Shown here: positions 28,635 through 37,309 of the stretch, in pieces
How the letters are laid out: the number at the start of each line of letters is the position of its first letter
How positions within the stretch are numbered: position 1 is the first letter of the stretch
Assembly: GCF_008329645.1 (NCBI RefSeq)
Contig: NZ_CP043474.1
Coordinates: forward strand, 4,960,001 to 5,024,000
Reading direction: 5' to 3'
Length of the DNA stretch: 64,000 nucleotides
From: Mycolicibacterium grossiae
GTDB lineage: Bacteria; Actinomycetota; Actinomycetes; Mycobacteriales; Mycobacteriaceae
Made by a program: the position numbers and the translations under genes
Notes under the pieces: generated by a model
Databases searched by the model: none
The model's input: the letters and a program-made list of their open reading frames with translations, nothing else
What the model was told of the DNA's origin: nothing

Positions 28635-29387
28635 GTGACCGATCCCGTTTTGACGCAGGTCGCCGACCGCGTCGCCCTCATCACCGTCAACGACCCCGAC
28701 CGCCGCAACGCCGTGACGGCCGAGAGTTCGGCCGCACTGCGTGCCGCGGTCGAGGCCGCCGAGGCCGATCCCGGCGTCCACGCCGTCGTCGTGACCGGCG
28801 CCGGAAGGGCGTTCTGCGCCGGTGCCGACCTCACCGCCCTCGGCGCCGCCACCGAGGACGGTCTGCGCGTGATCTACGACGGGTTCCTCGCCGTCGCCCA
28901 ATGCACGCTGCCGACGATCGCCGCGGTCAACGGCCCCGCCGTCGGCGCCGGACTCAACCTCGCCCTGGCCGCCGACATCCGAATCGCCGGTCCGGCAGCG
29001 GTTTTCGATCCGCGCTTCCAGAAGCTCGGCATCCATCCCGGCGGTGGCGCGACGTGGATGCTGCAGCGCGCCATCGGTCCGCAGGCCGCCCGCGCTGCGT
29101 TGCTGTTCGGCATGCGCTTCGACGCCGAGGCCGCGGTGCGGCACGGCCTCGCCCTCGAGGTGGCCGAGGATCCGGTCGCCGCCGCCCTCGCCCTGGCTGC
29201 GGGACCGGCCGGCGCGCCGCGCGAGGTCGTCCTCGACACCAAGGCGTCGATGCGCGCCACCGCCAACCCGGGCACCGTCGACCTCGATCAGCACCGACTC
29301 GCCGTCGACGTCGAGATCGTCCCGCAGGCCCGCTCCATCGAATCCCCGGAGTTCGCCGCCCGCCTCGCCGCCGCCAAGCGCCGCTGA
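28635..29387 (+). CDS. echA14: Enoyl-CoA hydratase/isomerase family EchA14
   Basis: Crotonase-fold protein of 250 residues that probably hydrates a 2-enoyl-CoA. The oxyanion-hole stretch GRAFCAGADLTALG and VNGPAVGAGLNLALAADIRIAG are typical; the region of the second catalytic Glu reads FQKLGIHPGGG, where canonical enzymes have an acidic residue, so hydratase activity is not assured. The sequence follows Rv2486 (EchA14) closely throughout. GTG 28635 gives the N-terminus MTDPVLTQVADRVALITV; the frame is open further upstream but reads as intergenic DNA. Convergent with bkdC across the 29391-29447 hairpin. It may take part in degradation of branched-chain acyl-CoA with the adjacent cluster. Confidence 0.85.
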   Translation: MTDPVLTQVADRVALITVNDPDRRNAVTAESSAALRAAVEAAEADPGVHAVVVTGAGRAFCAGADLTALGAATEDGLRVIYDGFLAVAQCTLPTIAAVNGPAVGAGLNLALAADIRIAGPAAVFDPRFQKLGIHPGGGATWMLQRAIGPQAARAALLFGMRFDAEAAVRHGLALEVAEDPVAAALALAAGPAGAPREVVLDTKASMRATANPGTVDLDQHRLAVDVEIVPQARSIESPEFAARLAAAKRR

Positions 29388-29390
29388 CCG

Positions 29391-29447
29391 TAGCGATTCG
29401 TGCACGACGAGCCGCGCTCACCGCGGTTCACCGTGCACGAATCGCTA
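29391..29447. terminator. Second long hairpin between convergent genes
   Basis: Perfect 16-bp inverted repeat tagcgattcgtgcacg (29391-29406) with its complement (29432-29447). Inside is a 5-bp GC stem (29412-29416 with 29422-29426) whose loop reads GTGAG on the minus strand. It exactly fills the gap between echA14 and bkdC stops and has the same plan as 2182-2234. Probably a bidirectional terminator or a member of a repeated palindrome family. Confidence 0.7.
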
Positions 29448-29451
29448 GGGC

Positions 29452-30633
29452 CTACAGGTGCAGCAACGCCGATTCCGGAGTCTCGACGAGCCGGCGTAGG
29501 TCACCGAGGAAGGCTGCCACCTGGGCGCCGTCGGCGACGCGGTGGTCGAAGGCGCACGTCAACCGCATCGTGGGACGGACCACCACCGACCCGTCCACCA
29601 CGACGGCGCGCTCGCGCAACGACCCGACCCCGAGGATCGCCGCCTCCGGGTGGTTGATCACCGGCACGCCATCGTCGAGACCGAGCGCGCCGAAGTTCGA
29701 CACGGTGAACGTCGAGCCCCCGAGTTCAGCGGGGGCGAGCGTACCGGCCCGCGCCGCCGCGATGAGTCGGGCGACCTCCTCGACCAACTCGCGGGTGGTC
29801 CGGCGGTGCGCATCGGTCACCACCGGCACCAGCAGCCCGCGCGGCGCGGCGACCCCGATGCCGAGGTGCACGCCGGCGTGCTCGTGCACCCGCGGGCCCT
29901 CCGCGGTGTCGAGCCACGTCGCGTTGAGCACCGGGTGCCGGGTGAGCGCGAGTGCCACCATCCGCAGCAGCACCGCGAACGGCGTGACGTCGGGAGCGCC
30001 GTCCGCACGCCACCGGTCGCGCAGCCGCAGCAACGCCGACCCGTCGACCTCGACCGACGCGTGCGCGTCCGGAATCTCGCGTCGCGACAACGCCATTCGG
30101 CGTGCCATCTCCAGGCGCACGCCGCCGACCGCGGTCCCCGGGTCGGCGGCCCGGGGTTCCGCGGCCAGGACGTCGGCACGCGTGACGATGCCGTCGGGAC
30201 CCGATCCCGGGTGCACGGCGGCGAGGTCCACGTTCAGATCCCGGGCGAGCTTGCGCACCCGCGGCTTGGCCCGGGGCCGACGCCGGCTGCCGTCCAACCC
30301 GGCGTCGACGCCGTAACCGACCAGCACCGGCGTGCGCACCGACGCGGTCGGCGGTGGTTGGGTCGTCGGCGGTGCGGTCGGTGGCGCACCCGCTACCGCG
30401 ATCCGCGCCAGCACGGACCCGACCGGAAGCGTCTGGCCCTCCGTCCCGCCGAGTTCGGCGACGCGACCGGCGTACGGGCTGGGGATCTCGACCTCGGCCT
30501 TGTTGGTCTCGACCGTGCACAGCGGCTGATTGAGCGCGACCTCGTCGCCGACCGCGACCAACCACGTCGTGATCGTCGCGTCCTCGAGTCCCTCGCCGAG
30601 GTCGGGCACCAGGAAGTCCCGGACGGCGCTCAT
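29452..30633 (-). CDS. bkdC: Branched-chain 2-oxoacid dehydrogenase E2 (BkdC)
   Basis: Dihydrolipoamide acyltransferase core of the branched-chain 2-oxoacid dehydrogenase, 393 residues, identical in length to Rv2495c. Order of domains: lipoyl domain (1-80) with ETNKAEVEI, Lys being the lipoylation site; Pro/Thr linker; E1/E3-binding domain (about 130-170, VRKLARDLNVDLAAVHPGSG); catalytic domain (about 190-393) with CAFDHRVADGAQ, the HRVxDG active-site motif. It transfers the branched acyl group from E1 to CoA. ATG 30633 overlaps the stop of bkdB. No E3 gene is here; the shared lipoamide dehydrogenase is normally encoded elsewhere. Confidence 0.94.
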   Translation of the reverse strand: MSAVRDFLVPDLGEGLEDATITTWLVAVGDEVALNQPLCTVETNKAEVEIPSPYAGRVAELGGTEGQTLPVGSVLARIAVAGAPPTAPPTTQPPPTASVRTPVLVGYGVDAGLDGSRRRPRAKPRVRKLARDLNVDLAAVHPGSGPDGIVTRADVLAAEPRAADPGTAVGGVRLEMARRMALSRREIPDAHASVEVDGSALLRLRDRWRADGAPDVTPFAVLLRMVALALTRHPVLNATWLDTAEGPRVHEHAGVHLGIGVAAPRGLLVPVVTDAHRRTTRELVEEVARLIAAARAGTLAPAELGGSTFTVSNFGALGLDDGVPVINHPEAAILGVGSLRERAVVVDGSVVVRPTMRLTCAFDHRVADGAQVAAFLGDLRRLVETPESALLHL

Positions 30634-31661
30634 GGCTGGCTCATCGCCTTCTCGACGCAGTCGAGCAACCGGTCGACACCCGGCAGCCACGACTTCTCCA
30701 GTCGTGCAGGCGGATACGGTGTGTCGAAGCCGGTGGCCCGCAGCACCGGCGCCTCCAGTTCGTAGAAGCAGTCCTCCGAGATGCGGGCCGCCAGTTCGGC
30801 GCCGAATCCCAGTGTCCGCGGGCCCTCGTGCAGCACCACGGCGCGGCCGGTCCGCCGGACGGAGGCGACGACGGTGTCGACGTCGAGCGGATTGAGCGAC
30901 CGTAGGTCGACGACCTCGAGGCTCACCGGGGTCAGCTCCGCGGCGGCCAGGGCCGTCGCCACCAGGGGTCCGTAGACCAGGACGGTCACGTCGGTGCCCG
31001 CACGACGGATCACCGCCCGGCCCATCGGTGGTGCAGGACTACGGGTGTCGACCGGCCCCTTGGCCCAGTAACGCCGCTTGGGTTCCAGGAACACCACCGG
31101 GTCACGGTCGGCGATGGCGTGCCGCAGCAGCCAGTACGCGTCGTGGGGTGTCGACGGCGTGACCACCTTCAATCCGGCGGAGTGCAGCCAGTAGGTCTCG
31201 GTGGACTCCGAATGGTGTTCCACCGCGCCGATGCCGCCGAATGACGGGATGCGGACCGTGACCGGCATGTCGACGTCGCCACGGGTGCGCATGCGGTACT
31301 TGGCGAGGTGGCTCACCATCTGATCGAAGGCGGGTGCGGCGAACCCGTCGAACTGGATCTCCGGTACGGGCACCATTCCGCGCAGTGCCATGCCGACGGC
31401 AACGCCGATGATGGCCGATTCGGCCAGGGGCGTGTCGAAGCAGCGGCCCTCGCCGAACGTGGCGGCCAGCCCCTCGGTCACCCGGAACACGCCGCCGAGG
31501 CGCGCGACGTCCTCCCCGAAGACCAACATCCGGTCGTCGGCGCTCATCGCGTCGTGCAGGGCCCGGTTTATTGCCTGTGCCATCGTCGAATCCACAGCAA
31601 CGGGGTGCGGATCCGGCTCGTCGTCGGCGACGCCGGACGGTCGTTCGATCAGCTGTGTCAC
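30630..31661 (-). CDS. bkdB: Branched-chain 2-oxoacid dehydrogenase E1 beta (BkdB)
   Basis: Beta subunit of the thiamine-diphosphate E1 component, 343 residues. It carries MAQAINRALHDAMSADDRMLVFGEDVARLGGVF, shown here in part as VFGEDVARLGG, which supplies the Glu contacting ThDP, and DMPVTVRIPSFGG further on. With BkdA it decarboxylates 2-oxoisocaproate, 2-oxoisovalerate and 2-oxo-3-methylvalerate. GTG 31661 has GGGAGG upstream and lies 2 bp after the bkdA stop; the end overlaps bkdC by 4 nt. A longer open frame upstream lies over bkdA and is not coding. Equivalent to Rv2496c. Confidence 0.93.
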   Translation of the reverse strand: MTQLIERPSGVADDEPDPHPVAVDSTMAQAINRALHDAMSADDRMLVFGEDVARLGGVFRVTEGLAATFGEGRCFDTPLAESAIIGVAVGMALRGMVPVPEIQFDGFAAPAFDQMVSHLAKYRMRTRGDVDMPVTVRIPSFGGIGAVEHHSESTETYWLHSAGLKVVTPSTPHDAYWLLRHAIADRDPVVFLEPKRRYWAKGPVDTRSPAPPMGRAVIRRAGTDVTVLVYGPLVATALAAAELTPVSLEVVDLRSLNPLDVDTVVASVRRTGRAVVLHEGPRTLGFGAELAARISEDCFYELEAPVLRATGFDTPYPPARLEKSWLPGVDRLLDCVEKAMSQP

Positions 31662-31663
31662 CG

Positions 31664-32755
31664 TCAGACCTCCCTCGCCAGCTCGGCCAGCAGGGCGTCG
31701 CGCTGGCGCGCCAGGTCGGGCGTGATGTCGTGATAGACGGTGTCGAACACCTCGGTCACGTCGATGTCGGGTTCGGAGATCATCGCCGCCCGCAGGTCGG
31801 CACACAGCCGCTGCGCGCGGTGGTCGACGCGCTCCTGCAGCCGCGACGTCCACACCCCGAGTCCCTCGAGGTAGGTGCGGTAGCGGCTGATCGGGTCGCG
31901 GGCCAGCCAGTCGCGTACCTCGCCGGGGTCGCGGTAACGGGTCGGGTCGTCGGAGGTGGTGTGCGGGCCCATCCGGTAGGTGACGGCCTCGATGAGCGTG
32001 GGACCGCCGCCACCGCGCGCCCGCGCCGCCGCCTGCTCCATCACCGCGTAGCAGGCCAGGACGTCGTTGCCGTCCACGCGGATGCCGGGCATGCCGTAGC
32101 CGATCGCGCGGTGCGCCAGCGTGGGGCCCGCGGTCTGCCGCTGCACGGGCACCGAGATGGCCCACTGGTTGTTCTGCACGAAGAAGACCACCGGCGCGGC
32201 GAACACGGCGGCGAGATTCAGGGCTTCGTGCGCGTCCCCCTCGGAGGTGGCGCCGTCCCCGAGGAAGGCCACGGTCACCGAGTCCTCCTCGAGCCGCTGC
32301 GCAGCCATCGCCGCGCCCACCGCGTGCAGGCCGTGGGTGCCGATCGGGATGGCCAGCGGCGCGCAGCACTTCTCGGTGAAGCCGAGACCGCCGTGCCAGC
32401 GGCCCCGCCACACGGCGCCCATCTGCGCGGGGGCGATGCCGCGCACCAGGAGCGCGCCGAGTTCGCGGTACTGCGGGAACAGCCAGTCGGTCTTGCGCAG
32501 GCACGCCGCCGCGCCGACCTGCGCGGCCTCCTGCCCGCGGCACGACGCGTACAACGCGAGTTCACCCTGGCGCTGCAGGTTGACGAACTCGGTGTCCAGC
32601 GCCCGCGTCACCACCATCGACTCGTAGAGCCAGGACAGGGTCTCGGGCGGGAGGTCGCGGCGATGTCTGGTCTCGGCGGTGGGCGTCCCGTCGGGCGCCA
32701 CCAGTCTCATCGGCTCGACCTCGACCTGCGCCGGGGGTGCCTCGAATCCAGCCAT
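31664..32755 (-). CDS. bkdA: Branched-chain 2-oxoacid dehydrogenase E1 alpha (BkdA)
   Basis: Alpha subunit of E1, 363 residues (Rv2497c: 367). The ThDP-binding motif runs from FLGDGATSEGD to VFFVQNNQWAIS (GDG-x...-NN). YGMPGIRVDGND and RMGPHTTSDDPTRY hold the regulatory-loop and substrate His region typical of branched-chain E1 enzymes. ATG 32755 is preceded by AGGAGGCGG, the best ribosome site of the cluster; an in-frame Met at 32773 lacks one. About 100 bp of leader with two hairpins separates it from citE upstream, so bkdABC may have its own promoter or attenuation. Confidence 0.93.
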   Translation of the reverse strand: MAGFEAPPAQVEVEPMRLVAPDGTPTAETRHRRDLPPETLSWLYESMVVTRALDTEFVNLQRQGELALYASCRGQEAAQVGAAACLRKTDWLFPQYRELGALLVRGIAPAQMGAVWRGRWHGGLGFTEKCCAPLAIPIGTHGLHAVGAAMAAQRLEEDSVTVAFLGDGATSEGDAHEALNLAAVFAAPVVFFVQNNQWAISVPVQRQTAGPTLAHRAIGYGMPGIRVDGNDVLACYAVMEQAAARARGGGGPTLIEAVTYRMGPHTTSDDPTRYRDPGEVRDWLARDPISRYRTYLEGLGVWTSRLQERVDHRAQRLCADLRAAMISEPDIDVTEVFDTVYHDITPDLARQRDALLAELAREV

Positions 32756-32772
32756 ACCGCCTCCTAGGGTCA

Positions 32773-32813
32773 CTGACGGCGGGTCGCGCCGTCAGGCGAC
32801 TGAGGTGTCTCAG
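32773..32813. promoter_or_regulatory. Two adjacent hairpins in the citE-bkdA gap
   Basis: CTGACGGC/GCCGTCAG (32773-32780 with 32788-32795, 7-nt loop) and CTGAG/CTCAG (32800-32804 with 32809-32813, 4-nt loop). They may end or weaken readthrough from citE, or form the bkdA leader. No U-tract follows. Confidence 0.45.
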
Positions 32814-32858
32814 TACGGAGGCGTTGTCGAGCAGGGACCTCGGTGTGAGGCCGGTCCG

Positions 32859-33674
32859 TCAGCGGCCGGGGTGTGGCGCCAACGCGGCGATGCGCTCTGC
32901 CCGCCGCAGTACTGGGGCATCGACCATTATGCCCTCGAACGCGAAGACGCCGCGGGAGTTTCGGGCCGTGTCGAGGACCCGGCGCGCCCAGCCGACCTGC
33001 TCGTCGGTCGGCGCGTAGGCGGCGCGGATGACCGCGACCTGGGTGGGATGGATCGCGACCTTGGCGTCGAATCCGACCGCCACCGCATCGTCGCTCTCGG
33101 CGCGCAGCCCGTCGAGGTCGTTGATGTCCAGGTAGACCGAATCGAGCGCCATCTTGCCGAATGCCTTCGCCGCGAGCAGGCTCTGCGACCGGACGTGCCG
33201 GGCGACGTCGCGGTAGCTCCCGTCGGGCCAGCGGTTGGCGGTGCCGCCGGTGACGGCGAACAGGTCCTCGGCGCCCCACATCACGGCATGGGCGTTCTCG
33301 ACGCGTGCGGTCTCGGTGACGGCCAGCGCCCCCAGGGGAGTCTCGACGAGCACGATGACGCGCAGCGGTGCCAGTGCGGCGACCTGGTCGGCGGACTCGG
33401 TCTTGGCGAGCATCACGGTGTCGTAGGCCGTGGCGCGCAGCGCCTCCAGGTCGGCGGCGTGGTCCGCGGTGGCGGTGGGGTTGACCCGGACGACGGTCCG
33501 CGCCGGGTCGAGCGGGGTGTCGATCAGCGCCCGGCGGGCGGCGTCGCGGTCCTTCGCCGCCACGCCGTCCTCGAGATCGAGGATGACGACGTCGGCGGCC
33601 GCGGCGGCCTTGGCGAAGCGTTCGGGGCGGTCGGCGGGGCAGAACAGCCAGCCGGGCCCGTTGGTGCCGAGCAT
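32859..33674 (-). CDS. citE: CitE-like beta-hydroxyacyl-CoA lyase
   Basis: TIM-barrel lyase of the CitE/HpcH family, 271 residues (Rv2498c: 273). Motifs: LDLEDGVAAKDRDAAR with the Mg-binding acid, RVNPTA, LVETPLGA with the second acidic ligand, and AIHPTQV near the C-terminus. Free-standing CitE proteins are not citrate lyase subunits; the tuberculosis enzyme has been linked to cleavage of 3-hydroxyacyl-CoAs such as HMG-CoA and to leucine breakdown, which fits this operon. ATG 33674 overlaps the maoC stop (ATGA). Confidence 0.9.
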   Translation of the reverse strand: MLGTNGPGWLFCPADRPERFAKAAAAADVVILDLEDGVAAKDRDAARRALIDTPLDPARTVVRVNPTATADHAADLEALRATAYDTVMLAKTESADQVAALAPLRVIVLVETPLGALAVTETARVENAHAVMWGAEDLFAVTGGTANRWPDGSYRDVARHVRSQSLLAAKAFGKMALDSVYLDINDLDGLRAESDDAVAVGFDAKVAIHPTQVAVIRAAYAPTDEQVGWARRVLDTARNSRGVFAFEGIMVDAPVLRRAERIAALAPHPGR

Positions 33675-34162
33675 CAGGCCTCCTCGGCGGGGCGCTTGCG
33701 CACCATGGTCTTTCGCGACGCCGTGGCGACGACGTCGCCGTGCTGGTTGCGTCCCACGTGGCTGAAGGTGACGATGCCCTCCCCCGGCCGGCTCTTCGAC
33801 TCCCGCTTGTCGGTCACCTCGGTCTCCGCGTACAGCGTGTCGCCGTGGAACAGCGGTTTGGGGAAGGCGACCTCTCCGAACCCGAGGTTGCCGACGATGG
33901 TGCCCTGCGTCAGCTGCGCGACCGACAGCCCGACGAGCGTGGACAGCGTGAACATCGAGTTGACCAGTCGCTGGTGGAACGGCGGTAGCGCGTCGGAGAA
34001 CGCCGCATCGAGGTGCAGCGCCTGGGTGTTCATGGTGAGCGTCGTGAAGAGCACGTTGTCGGCCTCGGTGATGGTGCGGCCGGGCCGGTGCTGGTAGAGG
34101 ACGCCGGCCTCGAATTCCTCGAACCACAGTCCGCGCTGAACGACGACCCGCCGCTCGCTCAC
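33674..34162 (-). CDS. MaoC-like (R)-specific enoyl-CoA hydratase
   Basis: Hotdog-fold hydratase of 162 residues. ITEADNVLFTTLTMNTQALHLDA contains the hydratase-2 pattern (Asp in D-N, His in LHLD); the rest, FHGDTLYAETEVTDKRESKSRPGEG, is typical of mycobacterial MaoC dehydratases. In this operon it probably hydrates 3-methylglutaconyl-CoA or a related enoyl-CoA between the carboxylase and the CitE lyase. GTG 34162 overlaps the fadE19 stop and its own stop overlaps citE. It corresponds to Rv2499c, which is slightly longer (185). Confidence 0.88.
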   Translation of the reverse strand: MSERRVVVQRGLWFEEFEAGVLYQHRPGRTITEADNVLFTTLTMNTQALHLDAAFSDALPPFHQRLVNSMFTLSTLVGLSVAQLTQGTIVGNLGFGEVAFPKPLFHGDTLYAETEVTDKRESKSRPGEGIVTFSHVGRNQHGDVVATASRKTMVRKRPAEEA

Positions 34163-35319
34163 AGGCCGGCCTCCCGCGCGATCAGCATGAGCTGGACCTC
34201 GGTCGTGCCTTCGCCGATCTCGAGGATCTTGCTGTCGCGGTAGTGCCGCGCCACGAGGTACTCGTTCATGTAGCCGTACCCGCCGAAGACCTGGGTGGCG
34301 TCGCGGGCGTTGTCCATGGCGGCCTCGCTGGCGACGAGCTTGGCGACGGCGGCGGCCTTCTTGAACGGCTTGCCGGACAACATGAGTGCCGCGGCGTCGT
34401 AGTAGGCGGCGCGTGCGGCGTGGGCCCGGGCCTCCATGCGCGCGATCTTGAAGGACACCGCCTGGTAGGTGCCGATCGCGGCGCCGAACGCCTCGCGTTC
34501 CTTGGCGTAGCGCACGCACTCGTCGACGCAGCCCTGGGCGGCGCCGACCGACAGCGCGGCGATGGCGATGCGGCCCTCGTCGAGGATGCGCAGGAAGTTC
34601 GCGTAGCCGCGGCCGCGCTCGCCGAGCAGGTTCTCCGCGGGCACGCGGACGTCGTCGAAGCTCAGTGGATGGGTGTCCGAGGCGTTCCAGCCGACCTTGT
34701 CGTAGGCCGGTTCGGCGGTGAAGCCGTCGGTGGGCACGGGCACCAGGATCGAGGAGATCTCCTTCTTGCCGTCGCGGTCGCCCGTCACGGCGGTGACGGT
34801 GACCAGCTTGGTGATGTCGGTGCCCGAGTTCGTGATGAACTGCTTGGAGCCGTTGATGACCCAGTGCCCGTCGTCGAGTGTCGCGGTGGTCCTGGTGGCT
34901 CCGGCGTCGGTGCCACCGCCGGCTTCGGTGAGCCCGAAGGCGCCGAGCGCCTTGCCGCTGGCCAGCAGCGGCAGCCATTCCTGCTTCTGCTCCTCGGTGC
35001 CGAACCGGTGAATCGGCATGGCGCCCAGCGATACTCCGGCCTCGAGGGTGATCGCGACGCTCTGGTCCACCTTCCCGAGTTCCTCCAGCGCCAGGCACAA
35101 CGCGAAGTAGTCGCCGCCCATGCCGCCGTACTCCTCGGGGAACGGCAGACCGAACAGGCCCATGTCGGCCATCCCGGCGACGACCTCGTAGGGGAACGAG
35201 TGCTCGCGGTCGTGCGTGGCGGCCACCGGCGCGACGACGGTGCGGGCGAAGTCGCGGACGGTCTTGGCGAGCTGCTCGTAGTGGTCGGGCAGCGTGCCGG
35301 TGGACAGGAAGTCGGTCAC
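34159..35319 (-). CDS. fadE19: Acyl-CoA dehydrogenase FadE19 (isovaleryl-CoA type)
   Basis: FAD-dependent acyl-CoA dehydrogenase, 386 residues, that oxidises a short branched acyl-CoA, most likely isovaleryl-CoA or isobutyryl-CoA, to the 2-enoyl-CoA. Motifs: AFGLTEAGGGTDAGATRT and WVINGSKQFITNSG (flavin contacts), QVFGGYGYMNEYLVARHYRD and IGEGTTEVQLMLIAR. GTG 35319 has GAGGAG upstream and overlaps the accA1 stop; the end overlaps maoC. Corresponds to Rv2500c. Substrate is inferred from the neighbouring methylcrotonyl-CoA-type carboxylase. Confidence 0.92.
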   Translation of the reverse strand: MTDFLSTGTLPDHYEQLAKTVRDFARTVVAPVAATHDREHSFPYEVVAGMADMGLFGLPFPEEYGGMGGDYFALCLALEELGKVDQSVAITLEAGVSLGAMPIHRFGTEEQKQEWLPLLASGKALGAFGLTEAGGGTDAGATRTTATLDDGHWVINGSKQFITNSGTDITKLVTVTAVTGDRDGKKEISSILVPVPTDGFTAEPAYDKVGWNASDTHPLSFDDVRVPAENLLGERGRGYANFLRILDEGRIAIAALSVGAAQGCVDECVRYAKEREAFGAAIGTYQAVSFKIARMEARAHAARAAYYDAAALMLSGKPFKKAAAVAKLVASEAAMDNARDATQVFGGYGYMNEYLVARHYRDSKILEIGEGTTEVQLMLIAREAGL

Positions 35320-37304
35320 GGGTTCTCCTCGGTTGCGGCGATGATGCGGGCCAGCGGCTGGCCCACCTTGACCTGGTCGCCCACGGCGACGAGCAGTTCG
35401 ACGACGCCGGCGACGGGTGCGGCCAGCGCGTGCTCCATCTTCATGGCCTCGACGGTGACCACGACGTCGCCGGCCGCCACCGCGGCGCCGTCGTCGGCGC
35501 CGACGGCGACCACCGATCCGGGCATGGGGCTGACGAGTTCGGCGTCGCCGGCGTGTTGGTCCTCGGGCCGCACCGGCGCCTCGCGCACCTCGGTGATCAG
35601 GCAGGTGCCCCGCGGCCCGGCAAGCCACGTCGCGTCGCCGTCGGACGCGACGACGTACACGGTGCGCACGCCGTCGAGCACGACGGTCAGGTTCGCCCCG
35701 TCGCGTGCCGCCGTCAACGCACGGCGTTCGCCGTCCTCGATGCGGACGCTCGCCCCAGCGGGGGTACCGCTGACGTGGACGTGGTCGGTGCGCTCGCCGG
35801 CGCGCAGCCGCGCCGTCGTCGGGGCGTGTGCGCCGGTGCGCCAGCCCGAGGGCACGGCCCACGGGTCGCCGGGCTCGGCCGGCCACCGCGCGAGCCAGTG
35901 CCACGCGGCGGCGGCGATCAGCTCGTCGTCACCGGCCTCGGCGGCGACGTAATCGGGTGTGCGGCGGTCGAGCAGCCCGGTGTCGAGCCGCCCGGCCGCG
36001 ACGTCGTCGTCGGCGAGCAGGAAGCGCAGGAAGTCGACGTTGGTGGTCACGCCGAGAACGGCGGTATCGGCGAGCGCGCGGTCCAGCGCCCGCAGGGCGG
36101 CGGGACGGTCGGCGGCGTGTGCGATGACCTTGGCGAGCATCGGGTCGTAGTCGCTGCCGACGACGGTGCCCGCCCGGATGCCCGAATCCGTGCGCGCGGA
36201 GACGCTTTCCCGGACGTCGAGGACGGTGCCACCGGTGGGCAGGAATCCATGGGCGGGGTCTTCGGCGTAGACGCGCGCCTCGATCGCGTGGCCGGTCAGC
36301 GTGACGTCGTCCTGGCGCATCGGCAGCGGCTCGCCCGCCGCGATGCGGACCTGCAGCTCGACCAGGTCGACGCCGGTGACCAGTTCGGTGACCGGGTGTT
36401 CCACCTGCAGGCGGGTGTTCATCTCCATGAAGAAGAACTCGTCGGGCCGGTCGGCGGAGACGATGAACTCGACGGTGCCCGCCCCGGTGTAGTCCACGCT
36501 GCGTGCGGTGTCGCACGCCGCGGCGCCGATGCGTGCCCGGGTGGCGGCGTCCAGCAGCGGCGAGGGCGCCTCCTCGATGACCTTCTGGTGGCGCCGCTGC
36601 AGGCTGCACTCGCGCTCGCCGAAGTGCACGACGGCGCCGTGCCCGTCGGCGACCACCTGCACCTCGATGTGGCGCGGGTTGAGCACGAAGCGCTCCAGGA
36701 ACAGGGTGTCGTCGCCGAACGCGGCAGCCGCTTCCCGGCGGGCCGAGACCAACGCGGCCGGCAGGTCGGCGGCGCGTTCGACGACGCGCATGCCCTTGCC
36801 ACCGCCGCCCGCCGACGGCTTCACCAGGACCGGGAACCCCACCTCGGGCGCACCGCCGATGAGATCGTCGTCGGACAGGCCGGGCCGGGAGATGCCGGGC
36901 ACCACGGGCACGCCGAACGCCGACACCGCCGCCTTGGCCGTGATCTTGTCCCCCATCGTCCGGATGGCCCTCACCGGCGGGCCGACGAAGGCCACCCCGG
37001 CGGACGCGAGGGCCTCGGCGAACGCGGCGTTCTCGGAGAGGAATCCGTATCCCGGGTGGACGGCCTGGGCTCCGGTGCGCGCGACCGCCGCCAGGATCGC
37101 CTCGATGGACAGGTAGCTCTGCCGCGCGGCGGCGGGACCGATCCGCACGGCGACGTCGGCCTCGGCGACGTGGCGGGCCCCGGCGTCGGCGTCGCTGTAG
37201 ACGGCCACCGAGCGGATGCCCATGGCGCGCAGCGTGCGCATGACGCGGACCGCGATCTCGCCGCGGTTGGCGACCAGGACGGTGTCGAACGCGTTCGGGG
37301 ACAT
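35316..37304 (-). CDS. accA1: Acyl-CoA carboxylase alpha chain AccA1
   Basis: Biotin carboxylase plus biotin carrier, 662 residues (Rv2501c: 654). Residues 1-450 form the biotin carboxylase (VANRGEIAVRVMRTLRAMG, ATP-grasp loop SAGGGGKGMRVV, MEMNTRLQVEHPVTE); the last 80 form the carrier domain with EAMKMEH, Lys being biotinylated. With AccD1 it forms a 3-methylcrotonyl-CoA carboxylase in leucine breakdown. ATG 37304 is used, with AGGATG upstream; an in-frame GTG at 37313 overlapping the accD1 stop would add three residues and cannot be excluded. Confidence 0.93.
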   Translation of the reverse strand: MSPNAFDTVLVANRGEIAVRVMRTLRAMGIRSVAVYSDADAGARHVAEADVAVRIGPAAARQSYLSIEAILAAVARTGAQAVHPGYGFLSENAAFAEALASAGVAFVGPPVRAIRTMGDKITAKAAVSAFGVPVVPGISRPGLSDDDLIGGAPEVGFPVLVKPSAGGGGKGMRVVERAADLPAALVSARREAAAAFGDDTLFLERFVLNPRHIEVQVVADGHGAVVHFGERECSLQRRHQKVIEEAPSPLLDAATRARIGAAACDTARSVDYTGAGTVEFIVSADRPDEFFFMEMNTRLQVEHPVTELVTGVDLVELQVRIAAGEPLPMRQDDVTLTGHAIEARVYAEDPAHGFLPTGGTVLDVRESVSARTDSGIRAGTVVGSDYDPMLAKVIAHAADRPAALRALDRALADTAVLGVTTNVDFLRFLLADDDVAAGRLDTGLLDRRTPDYVAAEAGDDELIAAAAWHWLARWPAEPGDPWAVPSGWRTGAHAPTTARLRAGERTDHVHVSGTPAGASVRIEDGERRALTAARDGANLTVVLDGVRTVYVVASDGDATWLAGPRGTCLITEVREAPVRPEDQHAGDAELVSPMPGSVVAVGADDGAAVAAGDVVVTVEAMKMEHALAAPVAGVVELLVAVGDQVKVGQPLARIIAATEENP

Positions 37305-37309
37305 CGCAC

